In this document: in pieces, positions 19,186 to 30,155 of the stretch
Position numbering within the stretch: the stretch's first letter is position 1
Layout of the letters: each line of letters starts with the position of its first letter
Source of the DNA: CAWFPR01 sp963817635
GTDB taxonomy: Bacteria > Acidobacteriota > Vicinamibacteria > Vicinamibacterales > 2-12-FULL-66-21
Assembly (NCBI GenBank): GCA_963817635.1
Contig: CAWFPR010000028.1
Span: 186,001-250,000, forward strand
DNA length: 64,000 nucleotides
Reading direction: 5' to 3'
Position numbers and translations under genes: made by a program
The notes under the pieces: model-generated
Told to the model about the DNA's origin: nothing
The model's database searches: none
Seen by the model: only the letters and a program-made list of their open reading frames with translations

Positions 19186-19488
19186 ATGTCTGCTGGTCAC
19201 GTCGCTCCGAAGAGCCTGTACTATCTCGTGTTCCTCGCCCTTGTCGTGGGGACGCTCAGCACCGTCGCCGCGGCCAGGGTGGACATGGGACCGCTGAACA
19301 ACGTCGCGATGCTGGCGATCGCCTGCGCGAAGGCGTCGCTCGTCATCCTGTTCTTCATGCACGTCCGCTGGAGCTCTCGGCTGACGTTGGTGGTGGTGAT
19401 GGCGGGGTTCTTCTGGCTCCTGATCCTGTTCAGCCTCGGGATGAGCGACTACCTGACACGGGGCTGGGTCGCGGGCACGCTGAGGTAA
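19186..19488 (+). CDS. coxD: Cytochrome c oxidase subunit IV-like protein
   Basis: This 100-residue protein has three transmembrane helices and the cytochrome-oxidase subunit IV family pattern (YYLVFLALVVGTLSTVAAA, then CAKASLVILFFMHVRWSS). The 'KA..V..FFMHv' signature is common in prokaryotic subunit IV and caa3-type controlling proteins. It closes the operon and is followed by a short heptamer stretch and a strong terminator. Confidence 0.88.
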   Translation: MSAGHVAPKSLYYLVFLALVVGTLSTVAAARVDMGPLNNVAMLAIACAKASLVILFFMHVRWSSRLTLVVVMAGFFWLLILFSLGMSDYLTRGWVAGTLR

Positions 19489-19509
19489 GGGCTCAGGGCT
19501 CAGGGCTCA
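19489..19509. repeat. Three AGGGCTC heptamers after coxD
   Basis: Three nearly perfect 7-bp units AGGGCTC follow the coxD stop codon. They are a short member of the heptamer family and lie just before the terminator hairpin. Confidence 0.7.
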
Positions 19510-19521
19510 AGATATCTGGTT

Positions 19522-19554
19522 GGGGGTGCGCCGGCGACGGCGGCACCCCCTTTT
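19522..19554 (+). terminator. Intrinsic terminator of the act-cox operon
   Basis: A GC-rich hairpin with arms GGGGGTGCGCCG (19522-19533) and CGGCGGCACCCCC (19538-19550), four-base loop GCGA and one bulged base, is followed by TTTT. This is a classic rho-independent terminator 33 bases after coxD. Confidence 0.9.
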
Positions 19555-19657
19555 CATTGGGCGGCGCAACTGACCGACACCGCCCCGCCACTCGCCGATG
19601 CCGCGCATCCTGCTGACCTCACCTGTCGTAGAGTCTCGCTATACTGAACGTCCGAAC

Positions 19658-20929
19658 ATGTCCTTAGAAGAACTCTCCTCGCTGAAGATTGACCAGTCGG
19701 CCAGAGGCGGACAGAGCCGCCGGGGGCTGTGGATCACACTCGTCCTGCTTCTCGGGCTGATTGCCGGGGGCGGATGGTACTGGGCGACGACCGTGCAGGC
19801 GCTGCCCGTTCGCGTGGCGACCGTCACGGCAAAGACGGCCGGCGCGGCGGCCGGTGCCGTGCTGAATGCTTCCGGCTACGTGACCGCCCGGCGCCGGGCC
19901 ACGGTGTCGTCGAAGGTGACCGGCAAGGTGGTCGAGATGTTCGTCGAGGAGGGCAAGAACGTCCGCGCGGGGCAGGTGCTCGCACGCCTGGACGATTCGC
20001 AGGCACGCGCCGCGCTGGCACTGGCCGAGGCGCAGTTCGGCGCGGCGGAGAAGGGGTACGCCGAAGATCAGGCGCGGCTGCGCGAGGCGGAACAGAACCT
20101 CGAGCGGCGCCAGCGTCTGCTGAGCGAACAGGTCGTGGGCAAGGCCGAGGTGGACACGGCGCAGTCCGAGGTCGACGCCATCAAGGCGCGGATCGCGTAC
20201 GCGCACGAGCAGATCGCCGTGGCCGACAGGCAGGTGCAGGTGCGCCGCACCGACCTGAGCGACACCGTCGTGCGCGCGCCGTTCAGCGGGGTGGCCATCT
20301 CGAAGGACGCGCAGCCGGGCGAAATGGTATCGCCGGTCTCCGCCGGCGGCGGATTCACCCGCACGGGCATCTGCACCATCGTCGACATGGCCTCGCTCGA
20401 AATCGAAGTGGACGTGAACGAGAGCTACATCAACCGGGTGAGCACCGGACAGAGGGTCGAGGCGATGCTCGACGCCTATCCCGACTGGCGCATCCCGGCG
20501 CACGTGATCACCACGGTTCCGACGGCCGATCGCCAGAAGGCGACCGTGCGCGTGCGCATCGGCTTCGATGCCTCGAAGGCCGCCGGGCAGTCGCGATCCG
20601 GGTCGCGAGGCGAAGGGCTCGACCCGCGAATCCTGCCGGATATGGGCGTGAAAGTGTCGTTTCTGGGCGACGACCCGCCGCCGACGGCGGCCAGCGCGCC
20701 GCCGCTGCTGGCGCCGAAGGGCGCGATCCGGAAGGCCGGCGGCGCGTCGGTGGTGTTCGTGCTGCGTGGCGACCTCGTCGAGCGGCGTGCCGTTCAGGTC
20801 GGCGCCGAAGACGGCGATCAGGTCGAGGTCCGCTCGGGTCTGTCGTCAGGCGACCGTGTGGTGGTGGACGGGCCGCCCGCGCTGAAGGACGGGGACAAGG
20901 TCAAGGTCCTGCAGGGAGAGCAACGATGA
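19658..20929 (+). CDS. HlyD/MacA-like periplasmic adaptor of an ABC efflux system
   Basis: The 423-residue membrane-fusion protein has an N-terminal membrane anchor (LWITLVLLLGLIAGGGWYW), a biotinyl-lipoyl half (VSSKVTGKVVEMFVEEGKNVRAGQVLARLDD), a long Ala/Gln/Glu-rich alpha-hairpin (about residues 105-185), the second lipoyl half (VVRAPFSGVAISKDAQPGE), then beta-barrel and membrane-proximal domains. It connects the downstream ABC transporter to the outer envelope. The start was set at ATG 19658 (MSLEELSSLKID). A TATACT box at 19640-19645, 12 bases upstream, may be its -10. The stop overlaps the ATPase start (ATGA), so the four genes form one transcript. Confidence 0.9.
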   Translation: MSLEELSSLKIDQSARGGQSRRGLWITLVLLLGLIAGGGWYWATTVQALPVRVATVTAKTAGAAAGAVLNASGYVTARRRATVSSKVTGKVVEMFVEEGKNVRAGQVLARLDDSQARAALALAEAQFGAAEKGYAEDQARLREAEQNLERRQRLLSEQVVGKAEVDTAQSEVDAIKARIAYAHEQIAVADRQVQVRRTDLSDTVVRAPFSGVAISKDAQPGEMVSPVSAGGGFTRTGICTIVDMASLEIEVDVNESYINRVSTGQRVEAMLDAYPDWRIPAHVITTVPTADRQKATVRVRIGFDASKAAGQSRSGSRGEGLDPRILPDMGVKVSFLGDDPPPTAASAPPLLAPKGAIRKAGGASVVFVLRGDLVERRAVQVGAEDGDQVEVRSGLSSGDRVVVDGPPALKDGDKVKVLQGEQR

Positions 20930-21615
20930 GTGATGCGCTGGTCGCTATCCGCGACCTCCACAAGGAATTCCGCCGCGGCAGCGAGCGGATCGACGTGCTC
21001 CACGGCGTGAACCTGGAAATCCCGACGGGCGATTTCCTCGCCCTGATGGGTCCGTCCGGCTCCGGCAAGACGACGCTGCTGAACCTGATGGGGGGGCTCG
21101 ACACTCCGACGTCGGGTTCGGTGACCGTCGGCGGGGACCACATCGACAGCATGTCGGGCGGAAAGCTGGCGGCCTGGCGGGCACGGCACATCGGCTTCGT
21201 CTTTCAGCTGTACAACCTGCTGCCGGTGCTCACCGCGGCGCGCAACGTCGAGCTGCCGCTGCTTCTCACGAAACTGTCCAAGGCGGAGCGCGCAAAGCGC
21301 GTGCAGGTCGCCCTTTCGGTCGTCGGCCTCTCCGATCGGGCGAAGCACTACCCTCGGCAGCTCTCCGGAGGACAGGAGCAGCGCGTCGGTATCGCGCGCG
21401 CCATCGTCACGGACCCGACGCTGCTGCTCTGCGACGAACCGACCGGCGACCTCGACCGTAAGGCCGGCGACGAAATCCTCGACCTGCTGCGCGCCCTGAA
21501 CCGCGAGCACGGCAAGACGATCGTCATGGTCACGCACGACCCGCACGCCGCGGCCTGCGCGAGCCGCACCCTGCACCTGGAGAAGGGCGTGCTCGTCTCG
21601 GAGGTGCCGGCATGA
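20926..21615 (+). CDS. MacB/LolD-type ABC transporter ATP-binding protein
   Basis: The 229-residue ATPase has Walker A (GPSGSGKTTLLNLMGG), Q-loop (FVFQLYNLLPVLTA), the signature LSGGQEQRVGIARAI, Walker B (LLLCDEPTGDLD) and the H-loop histidine (VMVTHDPHAA). The form matches the LolD/MacB family that powers mechanotransmission-type exporters. It overlaps the adaptor before it and the permease after it by 4 bases each, so it is translationally coupled to both. Confidence 0.94.
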   Translation: MSDALVAIRDLHKEFRRGSERIDVLHGVNLEIPTGDFLALMGPSGSGKTTLLNLMGGLDTPTSGSVTVGGDHIDSMSGGKLAAWRARHIGFVFQLYNLLPVLTAARNVELPLLLTKLSKAERAKRVQVALSVVGLSDRAKHYPRQLSGGQEQRVGIARAIVTDPTLLLCDEPTGDLDRKAGDEILDLLRALNREHGKTIVMVTHDPHAAACASRTLHLEKGVLVSEVPA

Positions 21616-22772
21616 AGTTCCTGCCGCTCCTGTGGCGCAACCTGCTCCGCCGGAAGGTCCGCACGATCTTCACCATCGGATCGATTTTCGTCGCGTTCCT
21701 GCTCTTCGGCATCCTGATGGCCGTGCGCTCCGCCTTCTCGATGGGCGTGGACCTGGCTGGCGTCGATCGCATGATGGTGCTGAACAAGATCTCGCTCATC
21801 ATGCCGCTGCCGGTGAGCTACGAGCAGCGCCTGCGGAACATCGAGGGCGTCTCGATGGTCACGCACGCGAACTGGTTCGGCGGGTATTACCAGGAAACGA
21901 GGAATCAGTTCGCCAACATGGCGGTGGAGAGCGACAACTGGCTCGACATGTATCCGGAGTTCGTCGTTCCAGAGGATCAGAAGAAGGTCTGGCTCGCCGA
22001 TCGGTCGGGCGCCATCGTCGGCGTCGACACGGCCAGGCGCTTCGGGTGGAAGGTCGGGGATCGCATTCCGCTCCAGGCGACGATCTTCCGGCGTCCTGAC
22101 GGCGCCGCCTGGGAGTTCAACATCTCCGGCATTTACGACTCGCCGGTCAAGGGCACCGACAAGACGCAGCTCTTCTTCCACTGGAACTATCTGAACGAGG
22201 CGGTTCGCAACAGCGGCTTCGCGGACCAGGTCGGCTGGTACGTCATCAGGGTCGCGGACCCGTCGCACTCGGCGGAGATCGCGAAGACCGTGGACGACAT
22301 GTTCGCGAACTCGCCGGCCGAAACGAAGACCGATACGGAAAAGGCGTTCGTCCAGGGTTTTGCCAAGCAGGTGGGAAACATCAGCCTCATCACCCAGCTC
22401 ATCGCGACGGCCGCCATTCTGATGATCCTGCTCGTCACGGCCAACACGATGGCGCAGTCGATCCGGGAGCGCACGAACGAGCTGGCCGTCCTGAAGACCC
22501 TCGGTTTCGGCGACGGCCGGGTGCTGGCGATGGTCCTGCTCGAATCCTGCCTCATCGCCGTCGTCGGCGGTGGCGCCGGGCTGCTGGCGTCGTGGGAATT
22601 CGTCGCCATCGTCGGCGATCCGACCGGCGGTTTCCTGCCGACCTTCTTTTTCCCGAGGAGCGACCTGGTGCTTGGCGCGGCGATCGTACTGCTGCTCGGT
22701 GTGGTCGCCGGCTCGCTGCCGGCGATCCAGGCGAGCCGCCTGCGGATCGTCGATGCGTTGAGGAGAAGCTGA
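21612..22772 (+). CDS. ABC transporter permease, FtsX/MacB type (first of two)
   Basis: This 386-residue protein has the MacB periplasmic-core domain between the first helix (IFTIGSIFVAFLLFGILMAV) and the C-terminal FtsX domain of three helices (LIATAAILMILLVTANTMAQ through VLGAAIVLLLGVVAGSLPA). The cytoplasmic coupling stretch RERTNELAVLKTLGFGDGRV is typical. It pairs with the next gene as a heteromeric transmembrane unit. The substrate is unknown; related systems export lipids, peptides or drugs. Confidence 0.9.
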   Translation: MKFLPLLWRNLLRRKVRTIFTIGSIFVAFLLFGILMAVRSAFSMGVDLAGVDRMMVLNKISLIMPLPVSYEQRLRNIEGVSMVTHANWFGGYYQETRNQFANMAVESDNWLDMYPEFVVPEDQKKVWLADRSGAIVGVDTARRFGWKVGDRIPLQATIFRRPDGAAWEFNISGIYDSPVKGTDKTQLFFHWNYLNEAVRNSGFADQVGWYVIRVADPSHSAEIAKTVDDMFANSPAETKTDTEKAFVQGFAKQVGNISLITQLIATAAILMILLVTANTMAQSIRERTNELAVLKTLGFGDGRVLAMVLLESCLIAVVGGGAGLLASWEFVAIVGDPTGGFLPTFFFPRSDLVLGAAIVLLLGVVAGSLPAIQASRLRIVDALRRS

Positions 22773-22775
22773 GCG

Positions 22776-23957
22776 ATGTTGTCGCAGATCATAGCCGTCA
22801 CCTCCGTCAACCTCCGCTCCATCGGGCAACGCCTGGGATCGTCGGCCGTCGCTGTCATCGGCATCGCCGGTGTCGTGCTGGTCTTCCTTGGCGTGCTGTC
22901 GATCGCGGAAGGCTTCCGCGCGGCCATGACCGAGGTCGGCGATCCGCAGACGGTCATGGTGATGCGCGCCGGGAGCGATACCGAAATGACGAGCGGGCTC
23001 AGCGGCGACACCGCCCGGATCGTCATGGACACGCCGGGAATCCTGCGCGACGCTCAGGGCCCCGTCGCCTCACCGGAGCTGTTCGTGATTGTCGGGCACC
23101 CGACGAAGAAGGATGCGAGCGATGCGAATGTTCCCCTGCGGGGCGTGTCGCAGGCCGTGCTGAAAGTCCGTCCGTCGGTCAGGATCGTCGAGGGACGCAT
23201 GTTCACCCCTGGCACCAACGAGATCGTGGTCGGCCGCGCCGCATCCCAGCAGTTCGCCGGCCTGACCATCGGATCGACCCAGCACTGGGGACAGAACTCG
23301 TGGCAGGTGGTCGGAATCTTCGACGCGAACGGCTCGGTCGCCGAGTCCGAGATCTGGTGCGACGCAAAGGTGCTGCAGCCCGCATACCGGCGCGGCAACA
23401 GCTACCAGTCGGTGTACGTGCGGCTCGCCAGCGTTGACGGATTCCAGGCGTTCAAGGATGCGCTCACGACGAACCCGCAGCTCTCCGTCACCGCCATACG
23501 CGAACCGGACTACTACGCGGCGCAATCCGAGGTGCTGCACATGATCATCCGGACGATTGGCTTCATCATCGCTGGGCTGATGGGGATCGGGGCGATCTTC
23601 GGGGCCGTCAACACGATGTACACCGCGGTGGCTACGAGGACGCGCGAAATCGCTACCTTGCGGGCGCTGGGCTTCGGAAGCGTCCCCGTCGTCTGCTCCG
23701 TCCTGACAGAGGCGGTCTTCCTGGCCCTCGTCGGCGGACTGCTGGGCGGGCTGGTCGCGTGGCTGGCCTTCGATGGATATCAGACCTCGACGATGAATTT
23801 CCAGTCCTTCAGCCAGGTGGCGTTCTCCTTCGCGGTCACGCCGGGACTGGTGGGCCAGGCGCTGGTGTACGCCGTCATCATGGGCCTGCTCGGGGGCATC
23901 TTCCCTGCCGTTCGGGCCGCGCGGCTTCCCATTGTCACGGCCCTGCGCGAGCTGTAG
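22776..23957 (+). CDS. ABC transporter permease, FtsX/MacB type (second of two)
   Basis: The 393-residue protein has the same plan as its upstream neighbour: N-terminal helix (SAVAVIGIAGVVLVFLGVLSI), a periplasmic core, and a C-terminal FtsX domain with TRTREIATLRALGFGSVPVV as coupling helix. It follows 3 bases after the first permease. The terminal motif PAVRAARLPIVTALREL is the usual end of this family. It completes the adaptor-ATPase-permease-permease export operon. Confidence 0.9.
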   Translation: MLSQIIAVTSVNLRSIGQRLGSSAVAVIGIAGVVLVFLGVLSIAEGFRAAMTEVGDPQTVMVMRAGSDTEMTSGLSGDTARIVMDTPGILRDAQGPVASPELFVIVGHPTKKDASDANVPLRGVSQAVLKVRPSVRIVEGRMFTPGTNEIVVGRAASQQFAGLTIGSTQHWGQNSWQVVGIFDANGSVAESEIWCDAKVLQPAYRRGNSYQSVYVRLASVDGFQAFKDALTTNPQLSVTAIREPDYYAAQSEVLHMIIRTIGFIIAGLMGIGAIFGAVNTMYTAVATRTREIATLRALGFGSVPVVCSVLTEAVFLALVGGLLGGLVAWLAFDGYQTSTMNFQSFSQVAFSFAVTPGLVGQALVYAVIMGLLGGIFPAVRAARLPIVTALREL

Positions 23958-24196
23958 GCCCAGCGTAGCGGAACCGGACAACGCCGACGCCAGGTCGTAC
24001 ACATCCACAAGGGAGGGGGTCTGAGCCTCGCGGATCACTCCCCCTGCGAAACCGCCACATAACGCGCGCCCCTTCAATCAGTTACCTCGCAGACCTCACT
24101 GCCGGTGACCGGCGCGAGTCACCTGCGCCGGAGTGGGTACGGCGGTTGCTGCTATGGATAGCACTGCAAGCAGACTAGTGACTCGGGAGACGGCAG

Positions 24197-24446
24197 ATGC
24201 GTATCGACGAGGTGCTCCAGAGAATACAGGGTGAATTTCTGGAGATGCCCGGACTCCGATTGACTGCCGCCCAGGCACAGCGCCTCTGGGGACTCGACCG
24301 CGACGTCTGCAGGTGCGTTGCTCGGGGCCCTGGTGGACGCCAGGTTCCTTTCGCAGACGCGCGACGGTGCGTTCATCCGGATAGATGGCGCCCGGCCGAT
24401 GCGCGCTGCGTCGATTGAGCGATCGCGGACAGTCGCGGTCGCGTAG
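24197..24446 (+). CDS. Small winged-helix-like protein (one frameshift)
   Basis: The first 40 residues, MRIDEVLQRIQGEFLEMPG and LRLTAAQAQRLWGLDRDVCR, are a pattern seen in small acidobacterial proteins that continue as a short winged helix. The expected continuation, ALLGALVDARFLSQTRDGAF then IRIDGARP, is present one base ahead. The switch is at about 24314-24318, within GCAGGTGCG. Joined, the gene encodes about 82 residues. The family has no established function; a DNA-binding fold is my inference. The flanking 239 and 225 bases hold no other gene I can support. Confidence 0.6.
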
Positions 24447-24550
24447 CAAAGTTCGCCCACCAGTGCCACCCGGCTGACTACCCGCCTCGTCAGCCACACA
24501 GGGCGGCACCGAACCCCAATCCCGGGCTCAGGCCCGCGGCCAGGCTTGTC

Positions 24551-24586
24551 GGAGGTTGGAGGCTTCGGCCTTCAACCTTCGCCTTC
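24551..24586. repeat. Degenerate heptamer array (GGCTTCG/GCCTTCA type)
   Basis: Five 7-bp units (GGAGGTT, GGAGGCT, TCGGCCT, TCAACCT, TCGCCTT) lie in the gap between the small winged-helix gene and the end of the NTF2-like gene. They are less regular than other arrays but keep the same register. Confidence 0.55.
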
Positions 24587-24671
24587 ATTTCAGGCGTGCT
24601 CGCGTGACCGATGGGAACGCGACATTTCGGTTGAAGTGGGCGCGCAGCGCCGATTCCGCGCGTGGCCGGTG

Positions 24672-25184
24672 TCAGGGAACGTCTTGCCGGAAGGCGTCGA
24701 TGGCGGTGGCTCTCGAAATGCGCCATCGACCGCCAGACTTCCGCATCTCGAGGGCGAACTCGCGTGCGTCGATCGACTCTTCCCCAGTCGAGATGCTGCG
24801 ACGGATGAAGCTGACCGTCAGCGTCACGTCGGCGGGGCCATTCCCGTCCCTCAGGTCAACCGCGAGATTGTCCAGGGCGACCCGAAACGCGGCGGTGCGC
24901 GGTTGGAGCCGTTCGGCCATTCCGACGAGCGTCTGCCGGCCCTCGATTGCCGCACTCCCGGGCCCGAGGTCCACGACCACGTCGTCGGAAAAATAGCTGC
25001 CCAGTTGGGCCGCCCGGACCACCGTCCCAAGGCCGTCGGTTGTGCTGGCGTTGAACTCGGCAGCCAGAGAATCCAGCGACGAGCGGATCTCCCGCTCGTC
25101 GCCGGAATACCAGCCATGCCAGAGGATGTAACTGGCGGCTGCCAGCAGGCACGCGACGAGGACGATGACCGCGCGGCGGGCCAT
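24672..25184 (-). CDS. NTF2-like (SnoaL/DUF4440-type) membrane-anchored protein
   Basis: The 170-residue protein has an N-terminal membrane helix (AVIVLVACLLAAASYILW) and a soluble domain with the cone-shaped NTF2 pattern: REIRSSLDSLAAEFNAS at the front, LGSYFSDDVVVDLG, and a closing FALEMRKSGGRWRISRATAID. Such domains act as enzymes or scaffolds, and no catalytic set is evident here. The ATG at 25184 overlaps the stop of the signal peptidase gene by one base (TGATG), so the two are co-translated. Confidence 0.7.
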   Translation of the reverse strand: MARRAVIVLVACLLAAASYILWHGWYSGDEREIRSSLDSLAAEFNASTTDGLGTVVRAAQLGSYFSDDVVVDLGPGSAAIEGRQTLVGMAERLQPRTAAFRVALDNLAVDLRDGNGPADVTLTVSFIRRSISTGEESIDAREFALEMRKSGGRWRISRATAIDAFRQDVP

Positions 25185-25675
25185 CAGAAGATAACCTTGC
25201 CGAGAATGCGGGAGGCGTCGATGCGTCCGAAGGTGTGATCGCGGGCGAGCATTCCACGATTGTCGCCGATGACGTAGTACTCGCGCGATGACAGCGTGAC
25301 CGGCGCGATGTTCCACGGGCGCCGGCTGTGCACGTACGATTCGATCAGCGGCGAGCCGTTGATGTACACCTGGCCGCCGACGATCTCGAGGCGTTCACCA
25401 GGGAGCGCAACCACGCGCTTGACGAACAGCACGTGCGGCCCGGCTAGCCGGATGGCGATGACGTCGCCGCGGCGCGGGCTGTGCGCCGCGAAGGCCAGGC
25501 GGTTGACCAGGTGCAACGAACCCGACTGGTAGGCCGGCTGCATGCTGATCCCCTCGGCGCGCATGGGGATCAGGATCCACCGGAACGTGACGAAGCTGAG
25601 GACTATCAGCACCGCAATCCGCACCGCGGTGCGGCGCGGATTCGCGCCAAAAAAGAGTCGGCGGGTCAGGCTCAC
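25184..25675 (-). CDS. lepB: Signal peptidase I
   Basis: The 163-residue type I signal peptidase has one N-terminal transmembrane helix (AVLIVLSFVTFRWILIP). The catalytic serine is near residue 44 (EGISMQPAY), the general-base lysine near residue 86 (LFVKRVVALPGE), and box E is YVIGDNR. It is short, without the large insertion of E. coli LepB, as in many non-proteobacterial forms. It cleaves Sec and Tat signal peptides outside the membrane. The start is GTG 25675. A second copy elsewhere in the genome is likely. Confidence 0.93.
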   Translation of the reverse strand: MSLTRRLFFGANPRRTAVRIAVLIVLSFVTFRWILIPMRAEGISMQPAYQSGSLHLVNRLAFAAHSPRRGDVIAIRLAGPHVLFVKRVVALPGERLEIVGGQVYINGSPLIESYVHSRRPWNIAPVTLSSREYYVIGDNRGMLARDHTFGRIDASRILGKVIF

Positions 25676-25725
25676 TCGTCAGTCCGGTCGCTGGGTGCGT
25701 CCAGATTAGCACGACCGCACCGGGA

Positions 25726-25751
25726 CCCCGAGCCTCGAGCCCGAAGCCCTT
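25726..25751. repeat. Short heptamer stretch (GAGCCTC/GAGCCCG) between lepB and the MBL gene
   Basis: About three 7-bp units sit directly after the stop codon of the metallo-beta-lactamase-fold gene. The reverse complement reads GGGCTTC, GGGCTCG, AGGCTC, the same words as the array at 40911-40939. Confidence 0.55.
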
Positions 25752-26666
25752 CTAGCCGCGCTTGCTCCAATATCTCGCGAGCCCCTGCCAGGAGTAGTCG
25801 ATCCGGCCGGCCCGGCTGTACATCTCGGCTTCCTCCTGACCGACGACGCGCCGGAGATCAACGAGCACGTCCTCGACGAACTGCTGCTCGCGGCGGCGGT
25901 CGTCGAGCGACACGTCGGCAAGCAGCCGCCGCACGAGAGCGCTCCACGAATCCAGGCGCTGCATCAGCTCGTCGAAGTGCTGCCGCGCGCCACGGAACGG
26001 CCCGAAATGCGTCAGGAACAGCGTGTCGGGATTCCACGCCAGGATGCGATCCGCGCTGAGACGCCACAGGTCGAGATCGATGTCAGGCGGTGGCGTGGGC
26101 GGCATCACATACGCGCCCGCGCCGCGCTTGATTCCGGCCGTGTCACCGACGAAGGCCAGGCCGCTCGACGGATCGAAGTAGCTCACGTGATGGGAGGCGT
26201 GGCCGGGTGTATAGGCCACCTCGTATTCACGGCCGCCCGCCTTGATCCGTTCACCGCCCTGAAGCGCATGCACGCGCTCGGCGGGGACCGGCAGGAAGTC
26301 TCCCCAGAGGCGCTCCATGTCGGCGCCGTAGAGCCGGCTCGCGCTCGCCAGCAGCCTGGTTGGATCGACCAGGTGCGGGGCGCCCCGCTCGTGCACGAAC
26401 ACCTCGATGGCGGGGTTTTCCTCGAGGAGCGTGCCGGTTCCGCCGGCATGATCCAGATGAATGTGCGTCAGCAGGAGCTGACGGACGTCCGCGATCGCAA
26501 TCCCCCGGGCGCGCAGCCCTTCGCGCAGGCGCGGGAGTGTCGTCGAGGGCCCGGGATCGACCAGCGCGACGCCTGACGAGGCCTGGATGACGGCGGTGGC
26601 GATGATCTGCGGCCGGCCGAGGAAGGCGAGATCGACGTAGTCGGGATCGGCCGCGGGTATCGTCAT
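25752..26666 (-). CDS. Metallo-beta-lactamase-fold hydrolase
   Basis: The 304-residue enzyme has the dinuclear metal motif THIHLDHAGG (residues 67-75), further ligands in YTPGHASHHVSY (His) and FVGDTAGI (Asp), and a C-terminal LTHFGPF histidine. This ligand set is that of glyoxalase-II-like MBL hydrolases; the substrate is unknown. A helical C-terminal region (RQHFDELMQRLDSWS onwards) resembles the helical domain of MBL thioesterases. The start was placed at ATG 26666 because upstream codons have no homology. It is divergent from clpS across 137 bases. Confidence 0.88.
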   Translation of the reverse strand: MTIPAADPDYVDLAFLGRPQIIATAVIQASSGVALVDPGPSTTLPRLREGLRARGIAIADVRQLLLTHIHLDHAGGTGTLLEENPAIEVFVHERGAPHLVDPTRLLASASRLYGADMERLWGDFLPVPAERVHALQGGERIKAGGREYEVAYTPGHASHHVSYFDPSSGLAFVGDTAGIKRGAGAYVMPPTPPPDIDLDLWRLSADRILAWNPDTLFLTHFGPFRGARQHFDELMQRLDSWSALVRRLLADVSLDDRRREQQFVEDVLVDLRRVVGQEEAEMYSRAGRIDYSWQGLARYWSKRG

Positions 26667-26785
26667 CCGTGTGCGTTCCTGTTCATCAATCCGAGCCGTG
26701 GGCTGCCCAAGGATACTCCCCCACCCGGGTGCCGGCTCGGCGGTCCGCGACAGCACCCGTGGCGGATCTTACCGCACAAGACTGC

Positions 26786-26791
26786 TAGAAT
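26786..26791 (+). promoter_or_regulatory. Candidate -10 box for clpS-clpA-grpE
   Basis: TAGAAT lies 12 bases before the clpS ATG in the divergent gap with the MBL gene. No convincing -35 was found at 16-18 bases upstream, so this is a tentative call. Confidence 0.35.
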
Positions 26792-26803
26792 CAGGGGATA
26801 GCC

Positions 26804-27118
26804 ATGGCCGGAACGGATCGCCAGACTGGTGATGAAGTCCTCGAGCGGACGCGACAGGAAACGAAGAAGCCCGAGCTCTACAAGGTTCTGCTGCTGAACG
26901 ACGACTACACGACAATGGAGTTCGTCGTCGAGATCCTGGAATCGACTTTCCACAAGGCTCCCGCCGAGGCGTTCCGCATCATGATGGCGGTGCACACCCA
27001 GGGGAAGGGGCTGTGCGGCGTCTATCCGCACGAAGTAGCCGAGACGAAGGTGTCGGCGGTCGAGAGCCGTGCGCGCGATCATGGGTTCCCGCTGCGGGCG
27101 GCGATGGAACCCGAGTAG
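26804..27118 (+). CDS. clpS: ClpS, N-recognin adaptor for ClpA
   Basis: The 104-residue adaptor binds N-degron residues and delivers substrates to ClpAP. Family features are a flexible N-terminus, KVLLLNDDYTTMEFVVEIL (the ND(D/H)YT loop lining the N-degron pocket), the HKAPAEAFRIMMAVHTQGKG helix, and the VYPHEVAETKV exit. The gene stands 91 bases before clpA, the classical pairing. Confidence 0.96.
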   Translation: MAGTDRQTGDEVLERTRQETKKPELYKVLLLNDDYTTMEFVVEILESTFHKAPAEAFRIMMAVHTQGKGLCGVYPHEVAETKVSAVESRARDHGFPLRAAMEPE

Positions 27119-27137
27119 CACTGCCGGGGGGCTTACG

Positions 27138-27171
27138 GATGGAAAATGGCAGATGGAAAATGGTAAAGGGT
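27138..27171. repeat. AT-rich direct repeat (GATGGAAAATGGYA, two copies) between clpS and clpA
   Basis: Two 14-bp copies GATGGAAAATGGCA and GATGGAAAATGGTA occur at 27138-27151 and 27152-27165, then a partial third. The composition (AT rich) contrasts strongly with the surroundings. The word ATGGAAAATGG recurs in the inverted repeat at 54594-54720, so the two may be related elements. Confidence 0.65.
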
Positions 27172-27209
27172 AGAAAGCACGGACTCTAGGGAAAAGGCAA
27201 GGGACCACA

Positions 27210-29546
<2,337 letters not shown>

Positions 29547-29570
29547 CGCCACACCATTCCTGCTTCAGTG

Positions 29571-30151
29571 ATGTCAGACAACGAACACGAAATTCCTGTG
29601 AAAGTGGTCGATCGCCGCTGGTGGGCCCGCGGCGACGACGGTGGGGCGACCGCGCGAGTCCCCGGCGAACAAGCCCAGCTACGTCCAGGAACTGGAGCAG
29701 CAGCTCGCCGAGAAGGACAGGCTGGCGCAGGAGTTCATCGCCAAGTACCGCCAGGCGGCCAGCGAGTTCGAGGATTCGCGACTGAGGTTGCGTCGCGAGA
29801 TCTCCAAGGACATCGAACGCGCACGGCGCGATGTGCTCGCCGAGATTCTCGACGTCGTCGACAATCTCGACCGCGCGATCGACTCGGCCGCGAAGGGGGC
29901 CAGCGCCGAAGCGATCCGGCAGGGCGTCGAAATGGTCCGGCGGCAGTTCCTGTCGAAGCTCGAAGGACTCGGCGTCACGCGGATCGCCGCGGACGGCGAG
30001 CCGTTCGACCCGGCCGTCCACGAGGCCATCACCACCGTCCCGGCCGCGTCCGCCGACCAGGACGGGCGGATCGTGGGCGTCGTTCGCCACGGCTACAGAA
30101 TCGGCGAACGATGTCCTGCGCCCTGCGTCCGTCGCGGTCGCGAAGGCGTAG
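29571..30151 (+). CDS. grpE: GrpE-type nucleotide exchange factor (two frameshifts)
   Basis: GrpE speeds ADP release from DnaK. The reading frame starts MSDNEHEIPVKVVDRRWWAR. It moves one base ahead near 29640 (GGTGGGGCG) into the long GrpE helix (SYVQELEQQLAEKDRLAQEF, LDVVDNLDRAID) and the beta-wing (FDPAVHEAITTVPA, VVRHGYRIG). A second +1 shift near 30100 (CGGCGAACG) reaches the ending NDVLRPASVAVAKA and the stop. The corrected length is about 192 residues, normal. The N-terminal VVDRRWW segment is typical of acidobacterial GrpE. It stands beside clpA rather than dnaK. Confidence 0.82.
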
Positions 30152-30155
30152 GCGG

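Noticed and set aside
24546..25238. Plus-strand gene opposite the NTF2-like protein
   Set aside because: The minus frame has a membrane helix, domain pattern and one-base coupling to lepB; the plus frame has none.
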